DNA of 64,000 bases from Euglena gracilis (lineage: Eukaryota > Euglenida > Euglenophyceae > Euglenales): positions 36,110,696 through 36,174,695 of the forward strand of contig CP154957.1 in the NCBI GenBank assembly GCA_039621445.1, given 5' to 3'. The position numbers and the translations under genes are program-made. Positions 37,316-57,344 of this stretch are shown piece after piece. The notes beneath the pieces are model-generated. The model saw only the letters and a program-made list of their open reading frames with translations. It was not told where the DNA came from and did no database searches. Numbering within the stretch: the stretch's first letter is position 1; every line of letters begins with the position of its first letter.

Positions 37316-40300
37316 ATGCCGTGTTGGAGGCGGAGGGCGCCGGTGGCCGGCGGTGGGCGGTGGCTTGCGCTGGCGGCGGCCATGGTGAGTGGCGTGCTGC
37401 TGGCGGTGGTGTGCCTGACGGGGGAGCGCGATGGCGTGCCGAGTGTTCGCAGAAGAAAACTTCACAGAAGTCAGCGTTGGTTGCATCATATATATGGGTA
37501 CAGGGTGAGGCAACCAATTGTGGCCATGTGACTTGACAGCAGACAAAAGTGCCGGAGGAGTTTCAAACGTGGCGAAGAACTTCCACAATAAGGAGTAAGG
37601 GTCTGCCCGCGGGGCCAAAGTTTCACTTTTTGTGCCTTTCATCCAGAGTGTGGCACTTCATTTTCCTTGCAGGTCCCAACTTACCCTTCCCAGGGTTCCC
37701 CGGCAGCCCTTCCTTCCTTACCTTCTCATCTCTCAACAATGAAGTCGGCAATGGAGTCGCCCCATGGAAAGGAGATTCTTCGGACCAGAAACGGATGCCG
37801 GTGAATGGGTGGGGCAGCTGATAGAGGTGTGTGTGTGTGTGTGTGTGGGTGTGTGGGTGTGGGTGTGTGTGGGTGTGTGTGGGTGTGTGGGTGTGTGGGT
37901 GTGGGGGTGTGTGGGTGTGTGTGTGTGTGGATGTGGGTGGGTGTGGGTGGGTGTGGGTGGGCGTGTGGGTTTTCCGCCGTCCTTGGGGCTCCCGCTGTCC
38001 CCGACGTGCCCTGCGCCACACCGCGCTGGCAGCGGGTGACGGAGCTGCGGTTTGCGCCGCCGCTGTGCAGTGCCGGGGCCGTCCCCCCGCGGGCCCATCC
38101 CCCGCAGTACCCGGTGGCGTGCTTCACTGAGGCGGCACGCCGCGTCTGGGAGATGCGACGCCGGCGATCAAAGGTGTTGCTGGCGTTTTTTTCCTTTAAG
38201 GAAGTCAAATACCGGGTTGATCACCATGCCCCCCCCCCCCCCGATAGTGTCCTATGCCCCTGCCACTGGACCCGGCCAGCCGGCCCCAAAGGAATTTTAT
38301 TCACCCCCCCCCCCCCCCGATAGTGTCCCGTGCCCGCCCTGTGGTTGAGCCGGGTATGGGACACCATCGGGGGGGGGGGGGGCATCGTAAGGGGGTTTCG
38401 ACATCCCCCAGGTTTGTGATGCATTGGTCGGTGCACCCCCGGTGCCCAATGGCAGGTGTCGTTCAAGCCGGAGGGGGGACCAGTCAATTTTTTAAGCACT
38501 GGCCGACCCCCCCCCCCCCCCCCCCCGGCGGTGGGTGACTGGTTTTTTCAGAGTGACTGACTGGTTTTTGGTCCGGACCCCCTCCCCCCCGGGGGGGTCG
38601 GCCAGGAGTGGGCAAAAGTGGCTTGAGAAACCCCGGCGCCAAAGGCGCCGTAAATTTTTTTTTGGCCTAAAATGGCCTAAAGTGACTGGAAAGTGGCCGT
38701 TTTTCTGAGTGGCCGCCCCCCCCCCCCCCCGTGGTAGTGACTGGCTGGTTTTCCGAAAATGAGTGACTGACTGGTTTTTAAAAAAGTGGAGTGACCCCCC
38801 CGGGTCTGCAAAAAATGGATTTGGTGACTTGGTCGGTGCCAAAATGGTCAAAAATGTCGAAAAATGTGCAGCCCAGCTCAATTTTTGGGTCGAAAACTGA
38901 TTTTTTTTGAAAACACAATTTGCCGATTTGTGCCTTTTTGTAATTTCCTTTTTTTCCGTTCCCATTTGACACCTGTTTGACACCCGTTTACATCCACAGA
39001 AGGGGTCAGTCAGCAGCTTTTTTCCAGACAGTTTAATTTTTCAAGCATGAGCTGGAAGATACACCCATTTGAGGTGAAGTTTTCTTGGTCAAACCCAAAT
39101 CCGACGCCGTCCCCCCCCCTCGCCCTGTGCCCCCTTTGGGCAGGCTGCCAATAAGCAAAAGGCACACCCTGTCCCCAGGGCATTTTGGCGAAACCTCCTG
39201 CATGTTTCCGGGCAGGTTTAAATTTTGATGGATCCCAAACAGACAGCGTGGCATTCTCAGTTCCACTCCGTTGAGTCTCCGTGGATGCCAACACGAGCTG
39301 CTTTTTTAAAAAAAACTCTAGCCTCGTCAGTGGAGCGGTGGGTTGGGTCTACTCCCCCCTTGTTCATCTCTATGTCTATGGCTGACTTTGTCGAACTCGG
39401 ACACAGAGGCCACACCCAGGCGTTTGTTGCAAGCGGGTCCCGCTGCTGCTGCTTCCCCCAGGTCTACCCGATCTCCTTCTGCTACCCGCGGGACGTGGCG
39501 CTGTACTACCACCGCCGGTTCTGGCACCAGAACAAGACCCGCCTCGTCGCAGGTGTCCGGGCCCATGTTGGAGGGTGGTGGGGGCAACTTGCGGCAGGGA
39601 GGACAGCGAGGATGGACAGGGACTTAGGCTGGGAGGCAGACATGTGCTCTTCGGGTCTTGGTTGGGTGGCAGGCAGCACAGCCTGCCTCCTTCTCCTCCC
39701 CCTGCCACAGCTTTGCCTCCTCCCTGGGAGGCTGGGAGGGGTGTTTCACAACCAAACCGGTCACCCCCCCCCCCTGTTTTTGGCTGGCACTAGATCTTTT
39801 GACGCTCCGATAATTTGGTATGTGGATAGCACAGGAGAGCGGAGGGATTCTGATGTCCTTGCAGGCAAATCTTCCTGGTTGTGGTGCTTATTTTTTTTTT
39901 GAACTGACGCATTGGTGTATTTCATCTTCAAACTGGTTGCCTTTGTCAAGGGTTTGCCAACACCCTGATGAGCTACCAATGACGAAGTGCAAAATGCTCA
40001 TCAGGCGAAACAGTGATTTGACCGCATGCATGTCGTTGCAGGCGTTCGTTTGCATGCCTATCCCTGTGCGGAGATTCCTGGAAACTTGCACCGATGGAGT
40101 TGGCCCGGGTGAACAGGGTGGGGGCGAGTCAGTTCAGAGGTGAGCGTTGTTAGGGGGTACAGTGTGGTGCTGGGACAGGCTCACAGCGTCCGCCCCCCCC
40201 CCCCCCCGCAGAGGGCCTCTATGGCAAGAGCGTGCGGCGGAAGGGCTACTTCACGGCGGACGAGGGGGCGTACCTCGCGCAGTACGCTGGTGCCCACTAC

Positions 40301-41828
40301 GTGCGGACCAAGAAGAAGGCTGGGTGGGACTGCTGGCGGCACTTGGAGATCATCGTGGCCGGTGTGTGGGGGGGGGGGGCAGAGGCTAGGGACGAGACCA
40401 ACCTTATCTGGAGGCTGTGGAACTGATTGGATTTTTTTTGTGTGGCCGTGACTATGATGGAACTCGGCCACCACTATTCTGGGCACGGAGGAAATCTGAG
40501 GCCGAGAAAGATCCATTTTTATCTCCTTTCTATCTTTCTTGTGCGCACGGTGGTGCAATATAACCCCCCTCCACTTATAGCCCCCCCCCCCCCGGGGATT
40601 ATAGGATCCTGTTTGGTGGTCGGAGGGGGGGTTACAAGTGGGGGGATTATAAGTCGAGGTTTAGTACGTTACCGGATGGGGTCCGAAAATACCCCCTATT
40701 TTTGCCCCAGGGGGTAAAACAAGATATTTTGGGCAATTTCATGGTTTTCTTCCAAAACTCATATGTCAGTATGTTGGAAAATCCCACCACACCTGTTTTT
40801 TTTTTACAGCACACCATGCAATTTTTGGAACATTTTTGCCTTTTGTTTCTTCATCATTTTTCCCTCTAGGGGGGTTATAAGTCATGGTTTGGTGATTGGG
40901 CCCGGGGGGAGGGGTTGTAAGTGGGGTGGAGGGTTTAATAATCTTGAAAAAGGGAACTACGGGTATGTTTCTTATCTCAACGAAGGGATGGAAATGAAAT
41001 TAGAAAAACTCAATCCATCGAAAAAAAAGAGAAAAGGACACCCTCCTCAGCCCCTCTGTCTGATTGAAGAAGGGCAACGCGATTCCGTTGTTCTGCACTT
41101 TCACAGCCTTTCTCTTGATTTGTGCCCAACAAAGCAGAAACGTTGCACACACAGAAACGTTGCGCACGCTCAACCGAAACCCCCAAGTGTCTCAGCAAAG
41201 GACCTTGGTCCCCAAGGGGCGGAAAGTTGGGGACCTCAAAGATGGGTGGGGCGGATCCAGAGGATTTTACGCCTCTGGCCGGTTGTAGGGGCGGTCCCTG
41301 TCATGCAGAACGCCAGCGCCATCGACCCCCTCACCATGTTCCACTACCCCAAGGAGCAGGAGGGCCGCGGCCCCCCCACCCTGTTGCCATCATTCTTGTC
41401 CCCCTTGGGAAACAAATACTGTACAAAGCTGCCATTTTTTTGTGTGTTTCCCTATTTTGGCATTGTCTGACCATGATTGAAATGGGTCACAACAAACACA
41501 ACCGGCGTGAAAATGAAATTACGACTGCACGTGCAATGCAGATTCCACTGACTCCTCTGCGCTATGCGTGGGAAAGTGAAACTGTTCGCTTTTCCATTAA
41601 TAGTGCATCGTTGCCAGTGTTTTCCGTCCCATGCTTTGCGGTGCCTCCTCCGCCCCTCTCCTCGGGGCCGTGGGTTGCCGGCCCCCTCCTGGCCGGGAGT
41701 GCTTCGCGTCCTTCGCGGCCCTGGCGGAGCAGGGCGTCCCCCCGAGCGCGGAGCTGCGGGCCAGCCTGTGGGCCTACTTCCTGGACCACCTCACGTGTGA
41801 CCAGCCCGGGCCTCTCCAACGAATCTAA
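37316..41828 (+). CDS. Glycosyltransferase-like gene 1, with N-terminal signal anchor
   Basis: The start ATG at 37,316 gives MPCWRRRAPVAGGGRWLALA followed by a hydrophobic segment (AMVSGVLLAVVCL), the layout of a type II membrane protein of the secretory pathway. Later exons: about 37,975-38,165 (FTEAARRVWEMRRRR); 39,459-39,552 (VYPISFCYPRDVALYYHRRF, acceptor ttcccccag, donor GCAG/gtgtcc); 40,211-40,361 (SVRRKGYFTADEGAYLAQYA, VRTKKKAGWDCWRHLEIIVA; acceptor ccccgcag, donor CCG/gtgtgt); about 41,288-41,385 (AVPVMQNASAIDPLTMFHYP, then KEQEG; acceptor ggttgtag); 41,640-41,828 (LRASLWAYFLDHLTCDQ..., stop). The block PISFxxPR - TxKKAGWDCxRHxEI - PVxxxA - MFHYPKE matches a conserved plan I know from algal glycosyltransferase-like proteins; substrate unknown. 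The VVYGS half seen in the downstream copies was not found here. Confidence 0.5.
37828..37970 (+). repeat. GT / GTGTGGG microsatellite
   Basis: GT run grading into gtgtgtgggtgtgtgggtgtgg variants, inside the first inferred intron of gene 1. Confidence 0.9.
38226..38395. mobile_element. 170-bp element with ATGCCCCC...GATAGTGTCC inverted repeats
   Basis: The left end reads ATGCC, a C tract, then GATAGTGTCCTATGCC. The right end is the reverse complement: ATGCC, C tract, GATGGTGTCCCATACC. An internal second copy of the C tract plus GATAGTGTCCCGTGCCC lies at about 38,307-38,340. It is non-coding and lies in an intron of gene 1. Confidence 0.65.
38530..39040. repeat. Dispersed repeat with GTGACTGACTGGTTTTT words
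   Basis: Three copies of gtgactg(a)ctggtt separated by poly-C/G blocks and a ggcgccaaaggcgcc palindrome, related to 14,620-14,900. It is followed at 39,006 by the word gtcagcagcttttttccag of another dispersed family. Confidence 0.55.
40558..40940. mobile_element. MITE-like element with TATAACCCCCCTCCACTTA inverted repeats
   Basis: The left end TATAACCCCCCTCCACTTAT is matched at the right by the reverse complement of TAAACCCTCCACCCCACTTAC. Internal words ggggttataagt and gggattataagtc recur. It lies in an intron of gene 1 and is non-coding. Confidence 0.5.
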
Positions 41829-41839
41829 AACAACCCCTT

Positions 41840-43430
<1,591 letters not shown>

Positions 43431-43477
43431 GCTGGGAGGTGCTGGGGGTGGAAGACACGTCTAAAGCGGCGCCCGCC

Positions 43478-51300
<7,823 letters not shown>

Positions 51301-51777
51301 ACCCCTCTCTGAACCCAGCTCCGGACGCCTCTCCCCTCCACCTAAACCCCAAAGCTTATTTTTGGGCCGTTTGCTGGAAAGCTCCGGGGGGGGGGGTCTT
51401 TTTTTTGTTCGACCCAGGCTGAAGAAACGATCATTTTTCAGGTTCCCAAAAATTGTAAAATTTTTTCTTCAGCGCTTTGCACAGATGTAGATTGGTACAA
51501 ATTGACATTCATTATGTTTTTTGAACTCAAAAATCCGCAAAATTGTGAAAATTTGCCATGGTTTTTTTTAACTGAAATTGAAGTTTTTGGTAATTTTGTT
51601 AGGGAAAATCCTCACCGTCCCCGGCACTTTGCGCCGTCAGAGGGGTCTTAAATTTTGGGTCTTATTTCTGGATTCTTGCTCGATTGGCCCAGGAGAGGTC
51701 TTAGTTTGGGGGGTCTGATTTTGGGGGGAGGTTTTACCTCGCCCTGGGCCTCATGTGGGGCCCGGCCCTGGGGCCCG

Positions 51778-52538
51778 ACGTGCGAGGCAGTGGTGGAGTT
51801 CATGTTGCGGGCGGTGGGCTACGACGCGTGTGCCGAGCGGCCCGTCTTGGCCGCCGTCTGATACCCACCACGCGGCAACGGTGGGGCGTGAATGAACGAA
51901 CACCCGGTGGCGGCTTCCCTCCCTCTTCTCCTTCAAACCCCGGCTGCCAATGCAGTGCTTGGGGCAGACCCCCCCCCCCCCAGTGACCCGTGTCCGGCCG
52001 GAAACCATGACCAACGCAGCGCCCGTGGCGTTCCAGCAAACCATTCCCTCCCTCCCTTTACATTGCCGGGGACATTCCCACCGGATCCCAACCTTTGGGC
52101 CGGCTGCACTCGGCTCCTCCAGCCAGCTTACCTCAGGAAGGAACCGCGTGGTCAGCTGGCGGTGCCCTTCCCTTCACCGAGGCAGCCGTCTCACCCAGAC
52201 CGGACTGGATCAGACCCGACTGGGGTGGGGGGGGCAGTGGAATTCGGGTCGGAGGGCGGCCTGGGCCTGTCCTGTTCCTGGACGCGGTGGTGGCGGAGGA
52301 GCCGCAGCCGCTGGCGCTGACGGTGCTCCTCGGCCTCAAGGCGCTGCTGCCCGGCCCCGGCCGCCTGGACGTGTGGCGGGAGCCGCCGTACCTCTACCGC
52401 GGCTGGCAAGGTGCCTCTGACCCACTGGCCCACTGAAGCCCCCTTTTCGGAGAGAATTTTGCTGGCTTTTGAGCCAGGGCACATGGGCGGCAACCCTGTA
52501 GAATTTTTTATTTTTTGTCACCCAGGCACACACACACA

Positions 52539-52581
<43 letters not shown>

Positions 52582-54408
52582 ATCCATTATCTCTTTAAGG
52601 GTCAGCCTGGGTGTCTGTGTGGGTGTGGTGTGGGTGGGTCTGGGTGTGGGTGTGGGTGTCGGTGTGTACGTGTTGGCGGGCGGGTGGGAACGTGCGTGTG
52701 TGTGGATGCAATGCAGGCGCACTTGTGCAGGGGGGAAAATATGCAAATTGCATAACTTGCATTTTTTTCCAATCCAAAATTTTGAAGATTTGCACTTTTT
52801 GCATATTTTGCATTTTGTGCATAATGATACTTTTGCGAAAAGTTGGGATTTTTTTGCTTTTTTTTGCCTATTTGCCTCCCGACTTTTTTTTTGGGCTATT
52901 GCACAGGCAAAGTGCTCTACTGCCAGACAGCTGGAAGTTGCATATGCACATTTTTGGACCATTTCACATTTACAGAAGTTTCAAGAGTGAAATACAATTG
53001 CATGCAGCTGGGCAAACCAACTATGTCACTTTGCAAGTTTGCACCACGTTTTTTTGGGGTGGTATTCTTGTTGGTGCTTTTGTTGATTTTTTAGCATCTT
53101 TTGAAGAAGCGTGCAAGAGACTGTTTTGTTTTTGATTTCATGCGTCCTGTTAAAGAAGAGTTCGTATAATTGCCCAAAACATGCACCGTGTTGCATAACA
53201 TAAATACGTTGCAAAGTGAATTTTTTTTCCCCGAGGATGTGAGATTTTTTGTGATTCATGTGTGTGGGGGTGTGTGGGGGTGTGTGGGGTGTGTGTGGGG
53301 GAGGTGTGTGGGGCACTGGGGTACTGTGGGGCACTGTTGGGTATTGTGGGGGCTCCATTTTACGCCATCACTCTGAGCTACAGCAGCAAATAGCCCCAAA
53401 AGAACTGCAAACAACAAAGTTGAGCATGCGACAAAACCAAAGCCCCCGAAATCCCTCAAAAAAGACCATTTTCCCCGGCTATTCAACCCATTTTCTGTGA
53501 AATTTTCGGCCCTTTGTGTAAATTTTTTTTTCGGCTGGACCCAGCAAACGGGTGCTGGCTTGCTGGGCAAGCAGCACCTCCCCGGGAGGGGGTGTTGCTG
53601 CTGGGCTGGGCGAAATCGGGGCTGGCCACAGCAACGCCCCCACACATTCACGTGTACACATGTCAAAAGGCAATTGTAGAAGTCAGGGGACCAATGAAAT
53701 GAAGCAGAATGTGCTTTCTCTTCTTGCAGGCCGCCGAGAGAGTTTGCTGCACAGTGGGATGGGCCCGGGTTGCTTCTTGAAGTGCGGGGTTCAGTATTGC
53801 TCAAGTTTGGTGGCGGGGTGTTGATCCGCAGGAGGGAGGGCTCTTCACAACGGCTGCGGCACCGGTAGAGAGGCATGATCTTTCTAAGTTGTTTGCGGTG
53901 TGGTGGAGGCAAGGAGGAGCCCGGCCGGGCTATGCGGAGGAGTTGGACCCCGCGCAGGCCAGCGCCCCACTCACGCCAGTGCTCGGGGCTCAGCCAGCCC
54001 TCCCCGGCGTTACGCGGTGTACCGTGTGGCAGTGTCCGCTCAGCCGGTCCAAACGTCTGACTGCAACACATGGCTGAAGCCCTTGTGCCACGGGGAGTGT
54101 CTGACGCTTGGACACCGAAGAATGGCACCCACCATCCCCCTCCCCCACCCGCCGGCATCGACGGAGCAGTCGCGTGGCCCCACAGCCGGAGCGGGTCCTG
54201 CGGCAGCGGCTCCGCGAGGGGCACTACGGGGCGGTGGTGTACGGCAGCTTCGCCCTCAGCCGGCCGTTCTTCGGCGCGGTGCGGCGGGCGCTGCCCCCGG
54301 CCCGGGTGTGGGCGGTGGGCGGCCCGGGGCCGGAGCTGTACGACGCGGCGCTGGCCCCATACGTCACGCAGTTTGTCCGGGAGTCGCGCAGCTCGGCGTG
54401 TCATCGCT
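51778..54408 (+). CDS. Glycosyltransferase-like gene 3 (partial exon set)
   Basis: Exons: about 51,778-51,846 (CEAVVEFMLRAVGYDACAER); about 52,262-52,412 (VLFLDAVVAEEPQPLALTVL, then GRLDVWREPPYLYRGWQ, donor AAG/gtgcct); about 53,890-53,960 (FAVWWRQGGARPGYAEELDP, weak); about 54,172-54,408 (QPERVLRQRLREGHYGAVVY, GSFALSRPFFGAVRRALPPA, RVWAVGGPG, VTQFVRES, stop). The exon words VLFLD, VWREPxYLYxxWQ and GHYxAVVYGS are shared in order with gene 2, which shows tandem duplication. No PISF or KKAGWDC exons follow, so the C-terminal half is missing, unrecognised, or lies elsewhere. Role unknown; a nucleotide-sugar transferase fold is a guess from resemblance to algal proteins. Confidence 0.45.
52527..52580 (+). 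repeat. CA microsatellite
   Basis: CA run in an intron of gene 3, followed by a GTGTGGGTGT stretch at 52,610-52,700. Confidence 0.9.
52720..53260. other. AT-rich stretch with TTGCATTT words
   Basis: Many gcaaattgcata, ttgcatttt and tttgcatat words (52,738-52,825) and T runs. No protein-like frame. Confidence 0.5.
53262..53345 (+). repeat. GTGTGGGG microsatellite
   Basis: Repeats of gtgtgtgggg and gggcactg in an intron of gene 3. Confidence 0.85.
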
Positions 54409-54586
54409 GACCGGTCCCCTCCACCCATTCACAATTGAGCCCTCATCGCAAACACCACGACAGTGCCGTTGTGCGCCGCCCTCCTCCCTTCGCCTGCTCC
54501 CCGCACTTCTGCCAACGGTGGAGGTACGCTTGCGCAACTGTGATTTGCATTCCCTGCAACCGCACAGACATGTCTATGTATCTGTG

Positions 54587-54819
54587 TAACCCCCCCCCCC
54601 CTGACAGAAGCACGGGTGCGCTTGTACACACACCGCCACCTCCAGCGGAAGGGGGCATGCTTCTATTTGGACCCTCCTTGCACGATTTTTGTTGATTTTC
54701 TTTAGAAATCCATGAAAATAGGGGGTGTGCTTGTAGCAGACCCGCCGCCTTCGGAGGCGGAGTGTGTGCCTTTTGGACCCTTCGCTTGCAGCGGCCCCGC
54801 GCTTCCATTAGGGGGTTTA
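54587..54819. mobile_element. MITE-like element with poly-C inverted repeats (copy 2)
   Basis: Same ends and interior as 9,594-9,831: TAACCCC, CAGAAGCACGGGTGCGCTTG, an internal ttttgttgattt(t/c)ctttagaaatcc core and the right end GCGCTTCCATTAGGGGGTTTA. It is diverged by scattered substitutions and small indels, so it is the older-looking copy. Confidence 0.75.
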
Positions 54820-54884
54820 TGCATATGCATATATAGGACCAACATTTGGTGGTGCTTAAAAATGGCACTCGGACGCGGAATAAT

Positions 54885-55320
54885 GTTGAAGAAACTTTAT
54901 TACTATTATTATGATGATTAAGAAATATTATTATTATTAGTTTTTTTTGCCTAATTTACTCCACATCCTCCATAAATAAGGCTCCCCGAGTCGATGCCCA
55001 GGACTCTTCGGGCTTTTTTAATATAAAAGGAATAGCAACCATAACCCTATGCCTGCAAATTAACACGGTATTGCCCTAATTACAAACATCCATAACCCTG
55101 ACTCCATCCAATCCTAACCCTACACCCAATAAAAAAACCTCAAAAAAGCCTCACCCTCACCCTAACCCTAACCCTAACCATAACCGTAACCGTATTCCAA
55201 ACCCCACCCCAAACCCTACCCGTACCGTGACCACTTCCCCCAACCCCAACCTCAAACTTGCCAATGATGCCAAAACGTCCATTAAAGAAAGTCAAAGGAA
55301 GTCAAAGGTGTTGAGAAACA
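54885..55320. repeat. AT trinucleotide tract and interstitial telomere-like CCCTAA words
   Basis: ttattactattattatgatg and attattattattag (54,896-54,941) are followed by dispersed CATAACCC, then a short run accctaaccctaaccctaacc at about 55,157 decaying into accgtaacc. The telomere-like run is only a few units. Confidence 0.7.
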
Positions 55321-55339
55321 CCAACCCTAGACAGGGGTG

Positions 55340-55915
55340 GGGGGAGATATTCCAGTCCAGAATACACCGGAAAAGCCGGAATATTCTGGAATAATTTGAA
55401 TAAAAGTTTCAGCTGAAAGTGTTAAAATTTCAAAGAAGAAATTGAATCCAAGGCGAAGCTGCATCTGTTTATGGGCCATTGGCCTTTTTGTCTATCTTTT
55501 CTCCAAAGTTTTGGCAAACCTTTAACAAAATTTTGGTAATTTTGACCAATTTAGAATTTTTTTGGGCAATTTTGACTAATTGTGGCCTTTTTTTGTGTTT
55601 TTATCTTGAGCTCTGCTGAGAAACATCTTGAGATAGATCAATTTTGCATAAGGACCTAACAAAAAGTTTCTGTGAATTTTTTTTTAATTGGCCAACAAAT
55701 TCCATATTTTTGAATCTGTGCGTCCCAAAACTACAAAAATGATGTTTTTGGATTTTTTTTTGTTGGAAAAGGTGTGAACGACAATTAAAAATTTTCACCA
55801 ATGTTGAAATAACAGTAATAAATAAAGCCCAGAGGAGCTGATTTTTTTTCCAGGTCCTCTCCAACAGAAATTTACCAGAATACCCCGAATAAATTCCGGA
55901 ATATTCTGGAATAAA
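55340..55915. promoter_or_regulatory. Two heat-shock-element-like GAA/TTC arrays as 19-bp direct repeats
   Basis: CCGGAATATTCTGGAATAA occurs at 55,376-55,394 and again at 55,896-55,914. Each is a perfect GAAnnTTCnnGAA array; the second extends to TTCnnGAAnnTTCnnGAA. Flanking words (gatattccagtccagaata, cccgaataaattcc) add partial units. No gene start was found beside them, so function is uncertain; they may instead be ends of a degenerate element. Confidence 0.4.
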
Positions 55916-56654
55916 ACTCCCAAATGCAATTTTTTTTTGCAACTGTAATATCTGCCCCCTGCCCTGGAGGATGGAAAACCTGGTGGTTGTTTAGATGCTG
56001 ATGTCCACTGCAGCTTGATGGGTGGATCAGCCACCCGCCCAGGATGGGCTGCTGGGGTCGACCTCCTCCACATTCCACATAGGGTTTCCGGGACCCTTGT
56101 TCACTGGGATGGGGCACCCCCCCCCCCCCCTGTGGCCGGCAGCTGGCTGGAGGCTCCTAACGGGGGGGGGGGGGGGCTGGCTGGACAAAACCCCCAGGGG
56201 CACCAGCACCCAGCATGGCACAGGGAAAACTTCTGGCACCAACAGCACCCCAAGGAAAATAAGGACCAAAAATGGCGCACCTGGAAAAAGGAAGGGGTAG
56301 TGGGGGGTGAATCAAAGAACGAAAGAACGAGCTGGGTGGCTTGGATAAGATGAGATGATATACTCAGCCTCCTTATTTGATAGATAACCTTGGCTTATTT
56401 TTGAAAAGAGGTTGGGTAAGAATGGATTCTGGAGATATTTTTGGGGTGGTTTTGATATTATTTTTGTATGATTTTTTTGGCTTGATGTTGGGTCCCTAGA
56501 ATATCGGTGCTCCCCACCCCCCTGGGCAGCCAGCACCTTTTTCCAGCCAGCCAGCTGGACCCCAGGGGTCCTTCGGCAATTCTTGGTGCTGTGGTCCCCC
56601 ATACCTGCTGGACAGGACAAAACACAATTCTGCCATCTCCTTTCCAGTACTATC

Positions 56655-57226
56655 TTGCATGCTTGAACTGAGCCGGCGCGTTAGCATTCGCAGCAGTGCA
56701 CTGGCTATGGACGAGGTGTGTGTGTGTGTGTGTATGTGGTGTGGTGCATTGGTGTGTATGTGTATGTGTCTGTGTGCATGTGCGTGTGTGCGTGTGTGTG
56801 TTTGTCTGTATGTGTGTGTGTGTGGTGTGGTGCATTGGTGTGTATGTGTATGTGGTGTGGTGCATTGGTGTGTATGTGTATGTGTATGTGTGCGTGTGCG
56901 TGTGTGCGTGTGTGTGTTTGTCTGTATGTGTGTGTGTGTGTCTTTGTGCTCGGGCACAAGCATATGCACACACGACTGTATCGCCATGGACTGTGCTGCA
57001 GCGTCACACCCGCGCGTGGCCGTTCTCCGTCCCTTTGTCCCCCTTGTGCAGGTGGAGACCAACGGCAAATGGAGCCACCCCAACGACTACTCGCCGCCCG
57101 AGGCCACGGTGTGGGTCGCCCGGCCGTGGGGCGGCAAGCACTACCCGGTGCTGGAGAACCACGCCTACGGCAAGCAGGGCAAGCAGACCAGCATCGTCCG
57201 GCTGGTGCGAACCATAAAACCCTAAA
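56655..57226 (+). CDS. 3' end of an unrecognised gene, two exons
   Basis: The first exon (about 56,658-56,715) reads [18 protein letters not shown] and ends GAG before a GT microsatellite. The second (57,051-57,226) follows the acceptor cttgtgcag and reads [57 protein letters not shown], stop TAA. The join is GT-AG and in phase 0. The C-terminal part is rich in Trp, Pro and Tyr, like an exposed globular domain; I do not recognise the family. The 56,659 ATG could be a start, but more exons upstream are likely. It may be the 3' end of a gene related to the preceding array or an independent gene; it converges on the next one with about 120 bp between. Confidence 0.5.
56716..56950 (+). repeat. 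GT microsatellite at a splice donor, with internal duplication
   Basis: GT/GTAT variants; the phrase gtggtgtggtgcattggtgtgtatgtgtatgtg recurs three times (about 56,737, 56,823, 56,852). It begins at the donor of the upstream exon. Confidence 0.9.
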
Positions 57227-57344
57227 ACTGACCCTGGAGGCAATGGGGGTTGGGAGAAACATGAAAAACGTTAAATGTGAGATCGGCCGCCCAATCAAAA
57301 TTGAATACTGCAACAGAAGGAAAACAAATGGGTAGGAGGCGCCC

